Counted from the stretch's first letter, positions 18,516 through 27,849 are shown. The stretch is 64,000 nucleotides of DNA from CAIVAT01 sp964473485 (GCA_964473485.1 CAYYPH010000023.1:1-64000), one strand, 5' to 3'. Notes: generated by a model not told the origin, from the letters alone. Made by a program: numbers and translations.

Positions 18516-19274
18516 TTAGCCGAACCTGCCGGTGATATAATCCTCCGTTTGTTTTTTATCGGGTGTTGTGAAAATCTTTCGGGTTTTTCCATGCTCGATC
18601 AGTTCACCCAGGTAAAAGAAGGCCGTATAATCGCTGACCCGCGCTGCCTGCTGCATGTTGTGCGTTACAATGACAATGGTGTAGTTTTTTTTCAGCTCGA
18701 AGATCAGTTCTTCAATTTTTGCTGTCGAGATCGGATCGAGTGCGCTGGCCGGCTCGTCCATCAGTATGATTTCCGGTTCAACGGCCAGTGTGCGGGCGAT
18801 GCACATGCGCTGCTGCTGGCCCCCCGACAGCCCCATGGCTGAATCGTGCAACCGGTCTTTTACCTCTTCCCAGATGAACGCCTTCTGGAGCGAAATCTCC
18901 ACGATTTCCTGGAGTTTCTTCCGGTCGTAAATGCCGTTGATCCTTGGTCCGTATGCCACATTTTCGAAGATCGATTTGGCAAAGGGATTCGATTTCTGGA
19001 AGACCATCCCGATCTTTTTACGGAGGTTTACCACATCGATCTGTCTGCTGTATATATTCAGATCGTCAATAAGGACTTCACCAGTTATTTTAACACTGGG
19101 TATCAGGTCGTTCATCCGGTTTAATGTACGCAGAAAGGTCGATTTTCCGCAACCCGACGGACCGATGAATGCAGTGACCTCTTTCTCGGCGATGTCGAGC
19201 GAGATGGAATTGAGGGCCATCTTTTCACCGTAAAAGAGGGTCAGGTCGTGGGTTTTGATTTTGGGTGGTTTCAT
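18516..19274 (-). CDS. pstB: Phosphate ABC transporter ATP-binding protein PstB
   Basis: This 252-residue ATPase energises high-affinity phosphate import. Walker A is GPSGCGKST near residue 38, the signature is LSGGQQQRM near 150, and Walker B is ILMDEPASALDP near 170. Length and sequence are typical of PstB. It lies between pstA and phoU in the operon. Confidence 0.97.
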   Translation of the reverse strand: MKPPKIKTHDLTLFYGEKMALNSISLDIAEKEVTAFIGPSGCGKSTFLRTLNRMNDLIPSVKITGEVLIDDLNIYSRQIDVVNLRKKIGMVFQKSNPFAKSIFENVAYGPRINGIYDRKKLQEIVEISLQKAFIWEEVKDRLHDSAMGLSGGQQQRMCIARTLAVEPEIILMDEPASALDPISTAKIEELIFELKKNYTIVIVTHNMQQAARVSDYTAFFYLGELIEHGKTRKIFTTPDKKQTEDYITGRFG

Positions 19275-19348
19275 TGCTGGTATCGGGAGTTTTTAAATCT
19301 GTCATTGGGATTTTTTCAATTTCCATGGAACTTTAACGGGCCATCCGG

Positions 19349-20248
19349 TTATTTTGATTTTCTCCGGATTCTTGCCCGGATGACCACTGCCGTTAAATTG
19401 AGCGTAAAGGTAAGTAAAAGCAGGACCATGGTGGTGGCGAACTGCAGCGGAAGTGTTTCATCGACATTTGATGACTGCGTTGAAAGTATATAGATATGGT
19501 AACCCAGGTTCATGAACTGGTCGCTGACCGAATGGGGCAGGGTGGCCAGGTAGTAGGCGGCGCCGGTGAAGAGTATGGGGGCGACCTCACCTGCTCCGCG
19601 GCTGACCGCCAGGATGGTGCCGGTAAGTATTCCGGAAAATGAACCGGGTATTACCACGCGTTTGATGGTCTGCCATTTTGTGGCGCCCAGGGCCAGGCTT
19701 GCTTCGCGAAGTTCGCGAGGTACAGTTCTGATCGCCTCCTCGACCGACACGATGACGACCGGAAGGGTGAGCAGGGCCATGGTAAGGCTGGCCCAGAGAA
19801 TGTTCGGCTGTCCCCATTTGAGTTCACCGCCAAGGAAAACTCCATCCATGCCGGTTCCCACGAATTTGATGAAAAACCCGAGTCCGAAAAGGCCGAAGAT
19901 GATCGACGGCACTGTGGCCAGTGTACGCACGGCAAACCGGATTGTCTGGGCCAGTATCGACTTCTCGCTGGCAAATTCGGTAAGGTAAATGGCGGTGATG
20001 GTCCCAAAGGGAACGGCAGCGATCGACATGATGATCACCATGAGCGCCGTGCCGTAGATTGCCGGGAAAATACCCCCTTTCATCATCCCGTCCTCAGGGA
20101 AGCGGGTCAGGAATTCCCAGGAAAAGGTATCCTTGCCGCCGTAAATAATAATGACCAGAATGATCAGTATCACGGCGATGATGAGAAAGGCAGAGAACCC
20201 GGTCAATCCCGTAAAAAGGCCTCCTACAATTTTATTTCTGTTTTTCAT
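19349..20248 (-). CDS. pstA: Phosphate ABC transporter permease PstA
   Basis: This 299-residue permease has six membrane segments and the ABC-permease EAA loop (EASLALGATKWQTIKRVVIP) near residue 195. Its start codon overlaps the last base of the pstC stop (TAATG), indicating coupling. It forms the heterodimeric channel with PstC. Confidence 0.96.
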   Translation of the reverse strand: MKNRNKIVGGLFTGLTGFSAFLIIAVILIILVIIIYGGKDTFSWEFLTRFPEDGMMKGGIFPAIYGTALMVIIMSIAAVPFGTITAIYLTEFASEKSILAQTIRFAVRTLATVPSIIFGLFGLGFFIKFVGTGMDGVFLGGELKWGQPNILWASLTMALLTLPVVIVSVEEAIRTVPRELREASLALGATKWQTIKRVVIPGSFSGILTGTILAVSRGAGEVAPILFTGAAYYLATLPHSVSDQFMNLGYHIYILSTQSSNVDETLPLQFATTMVLLLLTFTLNLTAVVIRARIRRKSK

Positions 20249-21513
20249 TACGATTTGCCCTGAAAACGTTTAACCAGTTTCCCCTTCACATAGAATTCCG
20301 CTAATGCATTGAGGCTGAAGGTGAATACGAACAGCAGTGATCCGATAAGGAAAAGCACGGTATAATGGGTGTCGCCGAACACCACTTCGGCCATTTCCGC
20401 CCCGATGGTAGCAGCCAGTGTCCTCACCGACTCAAACGGATTGGCTGAAGTCATAGCGGCATTTCCGGTGGCCATCAGCGCAATCATGGTTTCGCCGAAA
20501 ACGCGACCGATCCCCAGCAGGATGGCGGCAAAAATCCCGGGTGTTGCGGCAGGCAGCACCACAAAGAGGGCTGTCTGCCATTTGGAAGCGCCCAGGGCCA
20601 GGCTGGCCTCGGTAAAGGTTTTGGGAATGGCCGTCAGGGCATCTTCCGTGATGGTGTAAATGATCGGGATGGCAGCGAGCGCCATGGCCACCCCACCGAC
20701 GAAGGCGTTCAGGCGGCCGTCGTACCCGAAGATCCCCTGGAAAAAGGAGGCCATTACCATCAGGGCAAAGAAACCGATAACCACCGATGGGAACCCTGCC
20801 AGGAGTTCAATGGCTGGTTTGATGATCTCGCGCAGCCAGTAAGGAGCAAAGGCAGCTGAAAACAGCGCCGCGAGGATGGCAATGGGGGCTGCGAAAAGGA
20901 TGGCGATCAATGTAATCTTTAGCGTTCCAACAAACAAAGGAACCAAACCATACCTGGGATGATCGGAAACCGGCAACCAGTCTTTTCCTGCAAGGCTTTT
21001 AAGGGTCACTTTTTCCTCCTCTTCCATGCCATGATCCAGTAGTCCTTCAGAATCGTCCGCGACTTCAACTGTCTCATCCGTTGTAACCCCGTATTGCTCC
21101 TGCCCGATGGCATTAGTCGATCCTTCCGTGTCCTCGCCATACTTTTCCTGCACCGGTATATCGGTTGCCGCTTCGGTTTCAACGCCGTACTGCTCCTGCC
21201 CCATTGCATTGGTTGCCGCTCCGGTCTCTACTCCGTACTGTTCCTGACCGAGGGCGTTGGTTGATCCTGATGCTGTTTCATCACCGGTTCCCTGGGCGGT
21301 AACATGCGAAGTTTGTTCTGATCGTTTTTCCGCCGGGAGGAAAATGGGCAGGGTTTCACGGAAAACGAAGACAAAGATAAGCACGATGATGGCGATCGAC
21401 ATAAAGGCAACCGACGTAATGATCTTTTCGGACATGAATTCCGATAACCGGAACTTTTTTTTGAGGGATTCCTTTGTGAAGATGAAGGCCGGTTTGCCCG
21501 TGAAATTTTCCAT
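20248..21513 (-). CDS. pstC: Phosphate ABC transporter permease PstC with periplasmic repeat insertion
   Basis: This 421-residue protein is longer than typical PstC (about 310-320). TM1 is at residues 31-51; the remaining transporter domain, with five or more membrane segments and the EAA loop (EASLALGASKWQTALFVVLP), spans about 185-415. Between them is an acidic insertion of roughly 110 residues. It holds four 16-residue repeats at residues 85-148, of the form TNAxGQEQYGVETxAA. By the topology known for PstC this loop is periplasmic. The added part may contact PstS or another envelope protein, which is inference. The transport core looks intact. Confidence 0.94.
   Translation of the reverse strand: MENFTGKPAFIFTKESLKKKFRLSEFMSEKIITSVAFMSIAIIVLIFVFVFRETLPIFLPAEKRSEQTSHVTAQGTGDETASGSTNALGQEQYGVETGAATNAMGQEQYGVETEAATDIPVQEKYGEDTEGSTNAIGQEQYGVTTDETVEVADDSEGLLDHGMEEEEKVTLKSLAGKDWLPVSDHPRYGLVPLFVGTLKITLIAILFAAPIAILAALFSAAFAPYWLREIIKPAIELLAGFPSVVIGFFALMVMASFFQGIFGYDGRLNAFVGGVAMALAAIPIIYTITEDALTAIPKTFTEASLALGASKWQTALFVVLPAATPGIFAAILLGIGRVFGETMIALMATGNAAMTSANPFESVRTLAATIGAEMAEVVFGDTHYTVLFLIGSLLFVFTFSLNALAEFYVKGKLVKRFQGKS
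21070..21261 (-). repeat. Four coding 48-bp repeats in pstC
   Basis: Codons 85-148 of pstC form four in-frame units of 48 bases. Units 1, 2 and 4 keep the core GQEQYGV; unit 3 reads VQEKYGE. The closeness of the units suggests recent duplication, and copy number could vary between strains. Confidence 0.85.
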
Positions 21514-21589
21514 TTGTTCTTCTTAAATGGTAAATGGCAACACCGTTTCGGGCCGCCATTTACCTTATCACCATAAGTATGAAAAAAGT

Positions 21590-22429
21590 TTATTTAACCG
21601 GGAAGTATCCGACTGAAGCTACCACGCTCTGACCTTCACTGCTCAGGATCCAGTCAATGTAAGCCTTCAGGTCACCGGTCGGCCGGTTTTTAAGATACAT
21701 ATACAGGTAACGGGTGATGGGGTACTGGTTTGCTTTCACCGTTTCAGGAGTCGCCACATAAGCCGGACTGTTATCGTCTTTTTTAACGGCGCAGTGTTTT
21801 ACACCGGCAGCGTAAGCAGCGCCACCGTATCCGATCCCGAATTTATCCTTTGAAACTGCATTCACCACCGCTGCGGTTCCGGGAAGGGTCTGACAACTGG
21901 CGGCATAATCCGTTTTCACTACATTGTCCTTGAAGAAAACATAAGTGCCGGAACTGTTTTCACGGCCATAAAGCTTGATGGACTGATCCGGTCCGCCAAC
22001 CTCTTTCCAATTGGTGATGCGACCCGCGAAAATACCACTGAGCTGTTTGATGGATAATTCTTTAACGGGGTTTGATTCATGTAGAAAAATCGTGATGCCG
22101 TCTTTTGCGCAGGGAATTTCAACCCCCATACTGGCATACCTGTCTTTTAGTTTATCCATTTCCGACCGTTTCATCGGACGGCTCGAGTTGCAGATGTCGG
22201 TCGATCCGTTGATGAGGGCGGCAATGCCGGTACCCGACCCTCCGCCGGTGACCTGGATCACGGCATCAGGATTCTTTTTCATGTATAGTTCAGCCCATTT
22301 CTGAGCCAGGATCACCATGGTATCTGAACCTTTTACGGTGATTTTCTTCGGCGCCGGCATAAAAGCGGCTCCGAGCACGACGACGAGCACCAGGGCTGAA
22401 ATCGTCATTAATTTATTGATTCGTTTCAT
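21590..22429 (-). CDS. pstS: Phosphate-binding protein PstS
   Basis: This 279-residue periplasmic solute-binding protein has a signal peptide of about 24 residues. Phosphate-binding loops are visible as KGSDTM (about residue 34), GGGSGTG (about 62) and the SSR near 82. It should deliver phosphate to the PstCA channel. It lacks an obvious lipobox. It is upstream of pstC by 76 bases, and its own leader contains an 8-base tandem repeat. Confidence 0.95.
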   Translation of the reverse strand: MKRINKLMTISALVLVVVLGAAFMPAPKKITVKGSDTMVILAQKWAELYMKKNPDAVIQVTGGGSGTGIAALINGSTDICNSSRPMKRSEMDKLKDRYASMGVEIPCAKDGITIFLHESNPVKELSIKQLSGIFAGRITNWKEVGGPDQSIKLYGRENSSGTYVFFKDNVVKTDYAASCQTLPGTAAVVNAVSKDKFGIGYGGAAYAAGVKHCAVKKDDNSPAYVATPETVKANQYPITRYLYMYLKNRPTGDLKAYIDWILSSEGQSVVASVGYFPVK

Positions 22430-22441
22430 CGTTTTATATTG

Positions 22442-22481
22442 ATTGAATGATTGAATGATTGAATGATTGAATGATTGAATG
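22442..22481. repeat. Octanucleotide tandem repeat in pstS leader
   Basis: Four perfect copies of ATTGAATG (22442-22473) are followed by ATTGATTG (22474-22481). The array starts 13 bases upstream of the pstS start codon on the minus strand, between the porin and pstS. Copy-number change would alter the leader length. Confidence 0.85.
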
Positions 22482-22525
22482 ATTGATTGACTGATTTTAA
22501 GCGCTATTCGCTAATCCATAATCCC

Positions 22526-24061
22526 TTAAAATTTCACCTGCATTCTAACGGTCAGGACATTTTGTTTGATCACATCGCTGTAGTCGTATATGCTGGTAAT
22601 GTCGTTGACTTTGTAGGTGGAGGTCACGTTTCCGTTACCGTTGGCATCCACGGTTCCGCTTTTACGGTTAATCGGCATTTCGTATGCGATCATAAACTTG
22701 ATGTTGTCGTCGAAATAGTAGGAGTAGGCAAAGGTCCATGTACTGTAGGTGATATCGCTGGTTCCGCTCTTTAACGCATTGTTGACCACCGTTTTTGTCT
22801 GCGCATTGGTGGCGATGACCGGATCGGATCCTGCATAGGTGAACTTGTTTTCGGTCTTTGTACTGCTGCCATCCCATTTTGCTGTACCGATCTGGTCGGC
22901 AGCAACCTTTGTGTTGGGATTGTACTGGTCGAAACGTACCGCTACCTGATGGCGCTTGCCGATGTTTTTGATCAGGTAAACGTAATAACCGCTGAAGTTT
23001 TTGGTAATCCCGGGGCGGCTCGTTGTCGTCTTGGTTGTGAGGGTGGTCAGGGTGAGGGTGTCGTTTTTCAGTGATGAGGTCATCGGGCTGGTAACCGATG
23101 TGGAGGCATAATACCCGGGGGTTGAGTTGACGCCGAAGATGTATTCGCCTTTCAGGGCAAGTCCGCCAAGGAAATCAAAATAGAGTTGTCCTTCGAATCC
23201 AAGCCATTGTTTCGGCAGGGTCTGACCGATATTCTCCAGTTTTTTGTTATAGGTGTAATCGGAATTGACGACATCGTATGTATTGGCCTTGATTGCGCCA
23301 TAGTACCCGTGTGCTCCGATGGTCAGGCCGCCGATATTGCCAAGTTTAAATGCATAGGTGGCACGACCCATAAAATCCTTGGCATTGTCGAAATCGGTGT
23401 TCGATGGATTAATATTGACACCGGCAGCATCGGGTATGGTCAGGTAATCGTTGCCGTTGAAGAGGGCGAGCTGGACCTTTAGCGGAAGTTTCGGGGGAGC
23501 GATCTCGAGTTTTGCACCCAAAGCGCGTTCGCCCGGGTAGAGGGCCCGGATAATCCGCGACCGTTCGGGAACTTCGCGGCTGCTCGAGGAATATTCCACC
23601 TCGTAGTTGGGGCGGTTGAACTGGCCGGCCCAGAGCGAGAAAGTCTTCAGCCAGCGGTCGTTGGCAACTGCATAGGCATCCTTGATGGTCACACCGCCAG
23701 GAATGATATCAGGCTGGATAACAAAAACGACACCCTGTACCGGCTCATAAGTAAACTTGATACGGCCCCGGCGCAGTTGGAAAAAATTGCCAGGATAAGC
23801 ATTGGCCGCTTCGCTATGTACCCACTGTGCCTGAATGTATCCCGACAATTTAATTTTTGTCAGTTTGGCCAGGTCTCCTTCGGCCGTGGCAAGGCGTTCC
23901 TCCACTCCGCTTATAACATCGCGGATGGTGGTGACTTTTTCCTTCAGCGTATCCTGTTCTTTCTTCAAATCTGCAACAGTGTTCTGCGCCTGCAGCCTGT
24001 TTGCGAACATCACCGGCAACACTAGGCCGATCATAATTAGAATGCGTGTAAATTTTTTCAT
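22526..24061 (-). CDS. Phosphate-selective porin-like outer membrane protein
   Basis: This 511-residue protein has a signal peptide of about 25 residues. A predicted coiled coil (residues 27-65) is followed by a large beta-barrel beginning at KLSGYIQAQW, with FFQLRRGRIKFTYEP typical of the OprP/OprO porin group, ending in VRMQVKF. The N-terminal coiled coil resembles trimerising or peptidoglycan-anchoring segments of porins. ATG 24061 is chosen because the signal peptide starts there. Its place directly upstream of pstS supports phosphate as the substrate. Confidence 0.88.
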   Translation of the reverse strand: MKKFTRILIMIGLVLPVMFANRLQAQNTVADLKKEQDTLKEKVTTIRDVISGVEERLATAEGDLAKLTKIKLSGYIQAQWVHSEAANAYPGNFFQLRRGRIKFTYEPVQGVVFVIQPDIIPGGVTIKDAYAVANDRWLKTFSLWAGQFNRPNYEVEYSSSSREVPERSRIIRALYPGERALGAKLEIAPPKLPLKVQLALFNGNDYLTIPDAAGVNINPSNTDFDNAKDFMGRATYAFKLGNIGGLTIGAHGYYGAIKANTYDVVNSDYTYNKKLENIGQTLPKQWLGFEGQLYFDFLGGLALKGEYIFGVNSTPGYYASTSVTSPMTSSLKNDTLTLTTLTTKTTTSRPGITKNFSGYYVYLIKNIGKRHQVAVRFDQYNPNTKVAADQIGTAKWDGSSTKTENKFTYAGSDPVIATNAQTKTVVNNALKSGTSDITYSTWTFAYSYYFDDNIKFMIAYEMPINRKSGTVDANGNGNVTSTYKVNDITSIYDYSDVIKQNVLTVRMQVKF

Positions 24062-24084
24062 GTGGATGGGTTTAATTTCGGGTA

Positions 24085-24112
24085 CAAAAGTATTCCGACC
24101 TCCCATGCCCAA
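24085..24112 (-). promoter_or_regulatory. Probable promoter for porin-pst operon
   Basis: On the minus strand TACTTTTG (24085-24092) matches TAnnTTTG, with a TTG at 24110-24112 spaced 17 bases upstream. It lies 23 bases before the porin ATG. No Pho-box-like direct repeat was recognised. Confidence 0.5.
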
Positions 24113-24208
24113 TGTTAAATCAAGGTTACCTTATTGTTAAATAATTGTTAACTGGGAGAAGGTTCAGCCTCCTCCAATGCGTTGAAAAACAATAAATAAG
24201 GTGAGCCG

Positions 24209-24826
24209 TTAAACCGATCTGAATGTGATCAGGAAGGATGTCCCATTTGTTTTACTGATCTTCAGGGTCGCCTCAAGCTGTGTGCACAGGAGGCGAACGA
24301 TCTGCAATCCCCGGGTGGACACCTGCTCATGAATAAGTGCATCGTCGATACCCACACCATTGTCGCTGATTTCGAGACGGCAGGTTCCATCCTGATGATC
24401 CATCCTAAGGCTGATCCAAAGTTTTCCGCTGCCCTCGGCGTGAAAGGCATGTTCAAAGGCATTGCTTACAAGCTCATTGACGATTAGACCAAGAGGGATC
24501 ACCAGATCGGTTTTCAGTGAAATCTCCTCAATATCGGAAATCATATCGACAACCTTGTGGTTGAACTGTCCTGCTATCATCCCCGCGAGCCTGCGCAGGT
24601 AGTCAGAGAAAGAAAGCTGCAACGGGTTATCCGCCCGGGAAAGCATTTCATGGAACAGTGCCATACATTTAATGCGAAGTTGCAGGCTGTTCAGCGACCG
24701 TATGGTTTCTTCCGTTTTCACATTCATCATTTGCATGCTGATCAGACTGACGAGGATGGCGAAGTTGTTTTTTACCCGGTGATGGGTTTCCCTGATCTGT
24801 ATTTCGGCCTGTTTACCGGATTCCAT
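24209..24826 (-). CDS. Sensorless HisKA_2-type histidine kinase
   Basis: This 205-residue protein consists almost entirely of a HisKA_2 dimerisation domain (THHRVKNNF, phosphoacceptor at H15 or H16) and a HATPase domain. The latter has an N box (VNELVSNAFEHAF, about residue 120) and a G box (ISDNGVGID, about 155). It has no sensor or membrane domain. An in-frame start 87 codons upstream gives a poor-quality segment inside copA; the ATG at 24826 begins just before the kinase domain and overlaps the copA end by 14 bases. No response regulator is adjacent, so a partner must be elsewhere. Confidence 0.88.
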   Translation of the reverse strand: MESGKQAEIQIRETHHRVKNNFAILVSLISMQMMNVKTEETIRSLNSLQLRIKCMALFHEMLSRADNPLQLSFSDYLRRLAGMIAGQFNHKVVDMISDIEEISLKTDLVIPLGLIVNELVSNAFEHAFHAEGSGKLWISLRMDHQDGTCRLEISDNGVGIDDALIHEQVSTRGLQIVRLLCTQLEATLKISKTNGTSFLITFRSV

Positions 24827-27131
24827 GATGTTTGTAGTTTTGGTGGGATTGGTCCTGAAGCGTATGTTTGAATTTATTTCTTCCGGACCGGAGGCTGTTG
24901 GCGACCACAGACACCGAGCTGAAAGCCATTGCTGCACCGGCAAACATTGGATCGAGCAAAAAACCGGTGAGTGGATAAAAAACTCCGGCAGCAATGGGAA
25001 TGGAAATAAGGTTATAGAAAAAGGCCCAGAACAGGTTCTGGTGAATGGTTCTGACTGTCTGTTTCGATAATTGTATGGCTTCGGCAATTTTCATCAGGTC
25101 TCCGCGTACAAGGGTAACGGGGGAGCTGCTGATGGCTATATCACTGCCGGCGCCCATGGCGATACCGGTGTCGGCTGAAGCCAGCGCCGGTGCATCGTTG
25201 ATCCCGTCGCCGGCCATGGCCACATGATGGCCGGCCGATCTCAGGTTGCTTATGTATGCTGCCTTTTCAATGGGTGTGACACCTGCCTGGAAGTGACGGA
25301 TCCCGGTTTTTTCAGCGACCGAAGCGGTGACAGCCACGTTGTCGCCCGAAAGCAGGTGCACCTCAATGCCCATCTCTTTCAGGGCGCTGACCGCAGCGGC
25401 CGAGGATGGTTTTACCGGATCTGTTATGGCAAACATTATAACGGGAGAACCGTCAAAAGAAACATAGACGATGGAAAATGCCCCGGCCAGCCATTGTTGT
25501 TCCTTTTTTTCAGGAATTTCAACCAGGTCAACACCATAATCGCTCAGAAGTGACCGGTTCCCGGCCAGTAATTCATGGCCTTTGTATCTTGCGGCCACCC
25601 CCTTCCCGGCAAAATTGCTGAATTCAAGGCTCATTTCAGGAATCGCCGCAGCAGAAAATTCCGCTGCCCCGGCATCACCCTTTTGCGCTTTCAGGTAATC
25701 TGAGATGGCCTGCGCATAAACATGTTCCGACCGCTGTTCAGCAAAGAAAAGGGTCTCCAGGATTTCGCGGCGCAATTCCGGATCATGTGGACGGTTATTG
25801 TTCAATATCCAATGGATCCCGGTCACCTCGGGTTTACCGGCGGTGACGGTCCCTGTTTTATCAAGGACCAGGACGTTTGTATGACATAGTATTTCGAGGC
25901 TTGATGCATCGCGGACCAGGATACCCTGGCGGGCAGCCTTGCCGAGCCCGACCATCAGGGCCGTGGGAGTGGCCAGTCCGAGAGCACACGGACAAGCCAC
26001 CACGAGCACTGCCATCGCCGTGATAAAAGCCACCGGGTTTGAGGATACGGGTTGAATGAAGTTCCAGGTGATGAAGGTAATGATGGCAATGAGCAGGACA
26101 GCCGGAACGAAGATGCCGGCTACCTTGTCGGCGATCCGCTGCACCGGGGCTTTGCTTCCCTGGGCCTCCTGCACCAGCCTTATGATCTGGGCCAGGACGG
26201 TTTCACTGCCAACCCGATCCGCCTGCATCCGGATGCTCCCGTTCAGGTTTATCGTTCCGCCGGTAACCTGGTCGCGGGTTGTTTTCACAACCGGAACCGG
26301 TTCGCCGGTGATCATGCTTTCGTCGACGGTAGCTGTACCGTCAACGACCACCCCATCGGCAGGGATTTTCTCACCCGGCCGGATGATGATGATATCTCCC
26401 TTTACGATCTTTGAGATCAGCATCTCCTTCTCGATTCCATTCCTGATCACCCGCGCGGTCCTGGCACCGAGATCCATCAGTTTTCTGATCGAAGCACCGG
26501 TCTTCCGTTTGGCCCTTTCTTCAAAATATCGTCCCAGCAAAACAAACGAGATGATCATCGCCGCCGATTCAAAATAAACATGAGGTTGAATCCCCCTTTC
26601 TCCCAGAATACCGGGAAAAAGGGTATTGACCATGCTAACGAGAAATGCACTCCCGGTTCCAAGGGCAACCAGGGTATCCATGTTGGCATTCAGATGAACC
26701 GCGCGTCTCCACGCGACGATATAAAATTCCCTTCCGGACCAGAAAACCACGGGAATGGTGAGCGCCATCATCCACCAGTTCACCCCAGGGAGGTGGTGAA
26801 AAAACATGGCCAGGACTACAACCGGGACCGAGAAAATGAAAGACCAGGAGGTTTGTTGACCCAATATCTTCAGCCTGATCGCTTCAAGGTCTTTCAGCTC
26901 TTCGCCCGACAATTGGCGGGCGATCAGTGTAAAACCAAGGCCGGAGATCTTTTTTTCAATATCGGCAAGGTGAATCAGGTGGGGATCGTATTCAACGCTC
27001 ACCTGCTCGGCTGCCAGGTTCACGGATGCCATCCGGATCCCTTCCAGCGAGCCCAGCATGGTTTCGATGCTCAGGGCACAGGATGAACAAGACATCCCCT
27101 CCACCCGGTATGTCTCCTTAGTAAGACCCAT
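24813..27131 (-). CDS. copA: Copper-translocating P-type ATPase
   Basis: This 772-residue inner-membrane pump has one N-terminal heavy-metal-associated domain with GMSCSSCA (Cys15, Cys18). Eight membrane segments follow, with the CPC motif in VACPCALGLATP, the phosphorylation site DKTGTVTAGKPEV and the hinge GDGINDAPAL. These identify a P1B-1 copper(I) exporter. The end overlaps a sensorless kinase gene. No CsoR, CueR or copper chaperone gene is nearby. Confidence 0.95.
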   Translation of the reverse strand: MGLTKETYRVEGMSCSSCALSIETMLGSLEGIRMASVNLAAEQVSVEYDPHLIHLADIEKKISGLGFTLIARQLSGEELKDLEAIRLKILGQQTSWSFIFSVPVVVLAMFFHHLPGVNWWMMALTIPVVFWSGREFYIVAWRRAVHLNANMDTLVALGTGSAFLVSMVNTLFPGILGERGIQPHVYFESAAMIISFVLLGRYFEERAKRKTGASIRKLMDLGARTARVIRNGIEKEMLISKIVKGDIIIIRPGEKIPADGVVVDGTATVDESMITGEPVPVVKTTRDQVTGGTINLNGSIRMQADRVGSETVLAQIIRLVQEAQGSKAPVQRIADKVAGIFVPAVLLIAIITFITWNFIQPVSSNPVAFITAMAVLVVACPCALGLATPTALMVGLGKAARQGILVRDASSLEILCHTNVLVLDKTGTVTAGKPEVTGIHWILNNNRPHDPELRREILETLFFAEQRSEHVYAQAISDYLKAQKGDAGAAEFSAAAIPEMSLEFSNFAGKGVAARYKGHELLAGNRSLLSDYGVDLVEIPEKKEQQWLAGAFSIVYVSFDGSPVIMFAITDPVKPSSAAAVSALKEMGIEVHLLSGDNVAVTASVAEKTGIRHFQAGVTPIEKAAYISNLRSAGHHVAMAGDGINDAPALASADTGIAMGAGSDIAISSSPVTLVRGDLMKIAEAIQLSKQTVRTIHQNLFWAFFYNLISIPIAAGVFYPLTGFLLDPMFAGAAMAFSSVSVVANSLRSGRNKFKHTLQDQSHQNYKHHGIR

Positions 27132-27150
27132 CGGGGATTTTTTGCTGCAG

Positions 27151-27158
27151 CAAAGTTA
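27151..27158 (-). promoter_or_regulatory. -7 element for copA
   Basis: On the minus strand this reads TAACTTTG followed by C, a full TAnnTTTG match ending 19 bases before the copA ATG. No metal-regulator operator was recognised. Confidence 0.5.
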
Positions 27159-27193
27159 TCCCAAATCCATGAAATCGCTGCTGATATAGCAGA

Positions 27194-27670
27194 TTATTGC
27201 GCTGCCTCTTTTCCTTCTTTGCCTGAAGCATCTTTCCTGCCGGCCTTCCTGTACGATTTCGACATTTTGCTCCATTCCTTGAACAATTGTATGCCATCGG
27301 AGGCGAGCCGTTCCATCCTGGCCTGAGAAACATGAACCTCAAGCATGTCTTTCAGGATGGTGTTTCGCTGGTTTTTCCAGTGACGCATTTTATCGATGAG
27401 CGCCAGGTTAAAATGGGCCGAGAAGCCAGGTTCAACGCCTGATACATGAAGGAATTTCAACCGCTTGATTGATTGTTCAAAAGTGTAACCGGTACTTTTC
27501 TGTTTCCCTTCCAGCTTAATGATCAAACGTTTTATCCGTCTCTCGAAAACAAACGAGAGAATCCAGAATGCCTCCATGAAAAAGTCATTCTTAAGGGCAA
27601 CGCCTGCCCTTTCGAGCAATTTTTTTGTGCTTTTCTTCTCAAGCTCCCTGGGAATTGGTTTTTTTTTCAT
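27194..27670 (-). CDS. Small basic helical protein, possibly HEPN-like
   Basis: This 158-residue protein is strongly basic and almost entirely helical. Segments EAFWILSFVFERRIKR (about residue 33) and HWKNQRNTILKDML (about 96) recall HEPN-fold proteins, where a WKxxRNxxxH motif is common. Here the histidine is replaced by lysine, so a nuclease role would be doubtful. The Lys-rich tail may bind nucleic acid. No confident family assignment can be made. It stands alone upstream of copA on the same strand. Confidence 0.6.
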   Translation of the reverse strand: MKKKPIPRELEKKSTKKLLERAGVALKNDFFMEAFWILSFVFERRIKRLIIKLEGKQKSTGYTFEQSIKRLKFLHVSGVEPGFSAHFNLALIDKMRHWKNQRNTILKDMLEVHVSQARMERLASDGIQLFKEWSKMSKSYRKAGRKDASGKEGKEAAQ

Positions 27671-27841
27671 ATCATTTTGTGAACGGATTCGCTGTTAAAG
27701 ATATAAAGAATATTCTTTTGCCGGTCAGATCAATTCTGGACCATTGGATTATATGCCTATCAATATCTTTATTTTCAAATTGTTATAATCTGAAAAGCAA
27801 AGATTTAACAATAATTTCACATGGATAATCCAAAATTGTAT

Positions 27842-27849
27842 TAATTTTG
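27842..27849 (+). promoter_or_regulatory. -7 element for CBM48-like gene
   Basis: TAATTTTG followed by C matches TAnnTTTG and lies 33 bases upstream of the ATG at 27882. The flanking region is AT-rich. Confidence 0.45.
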
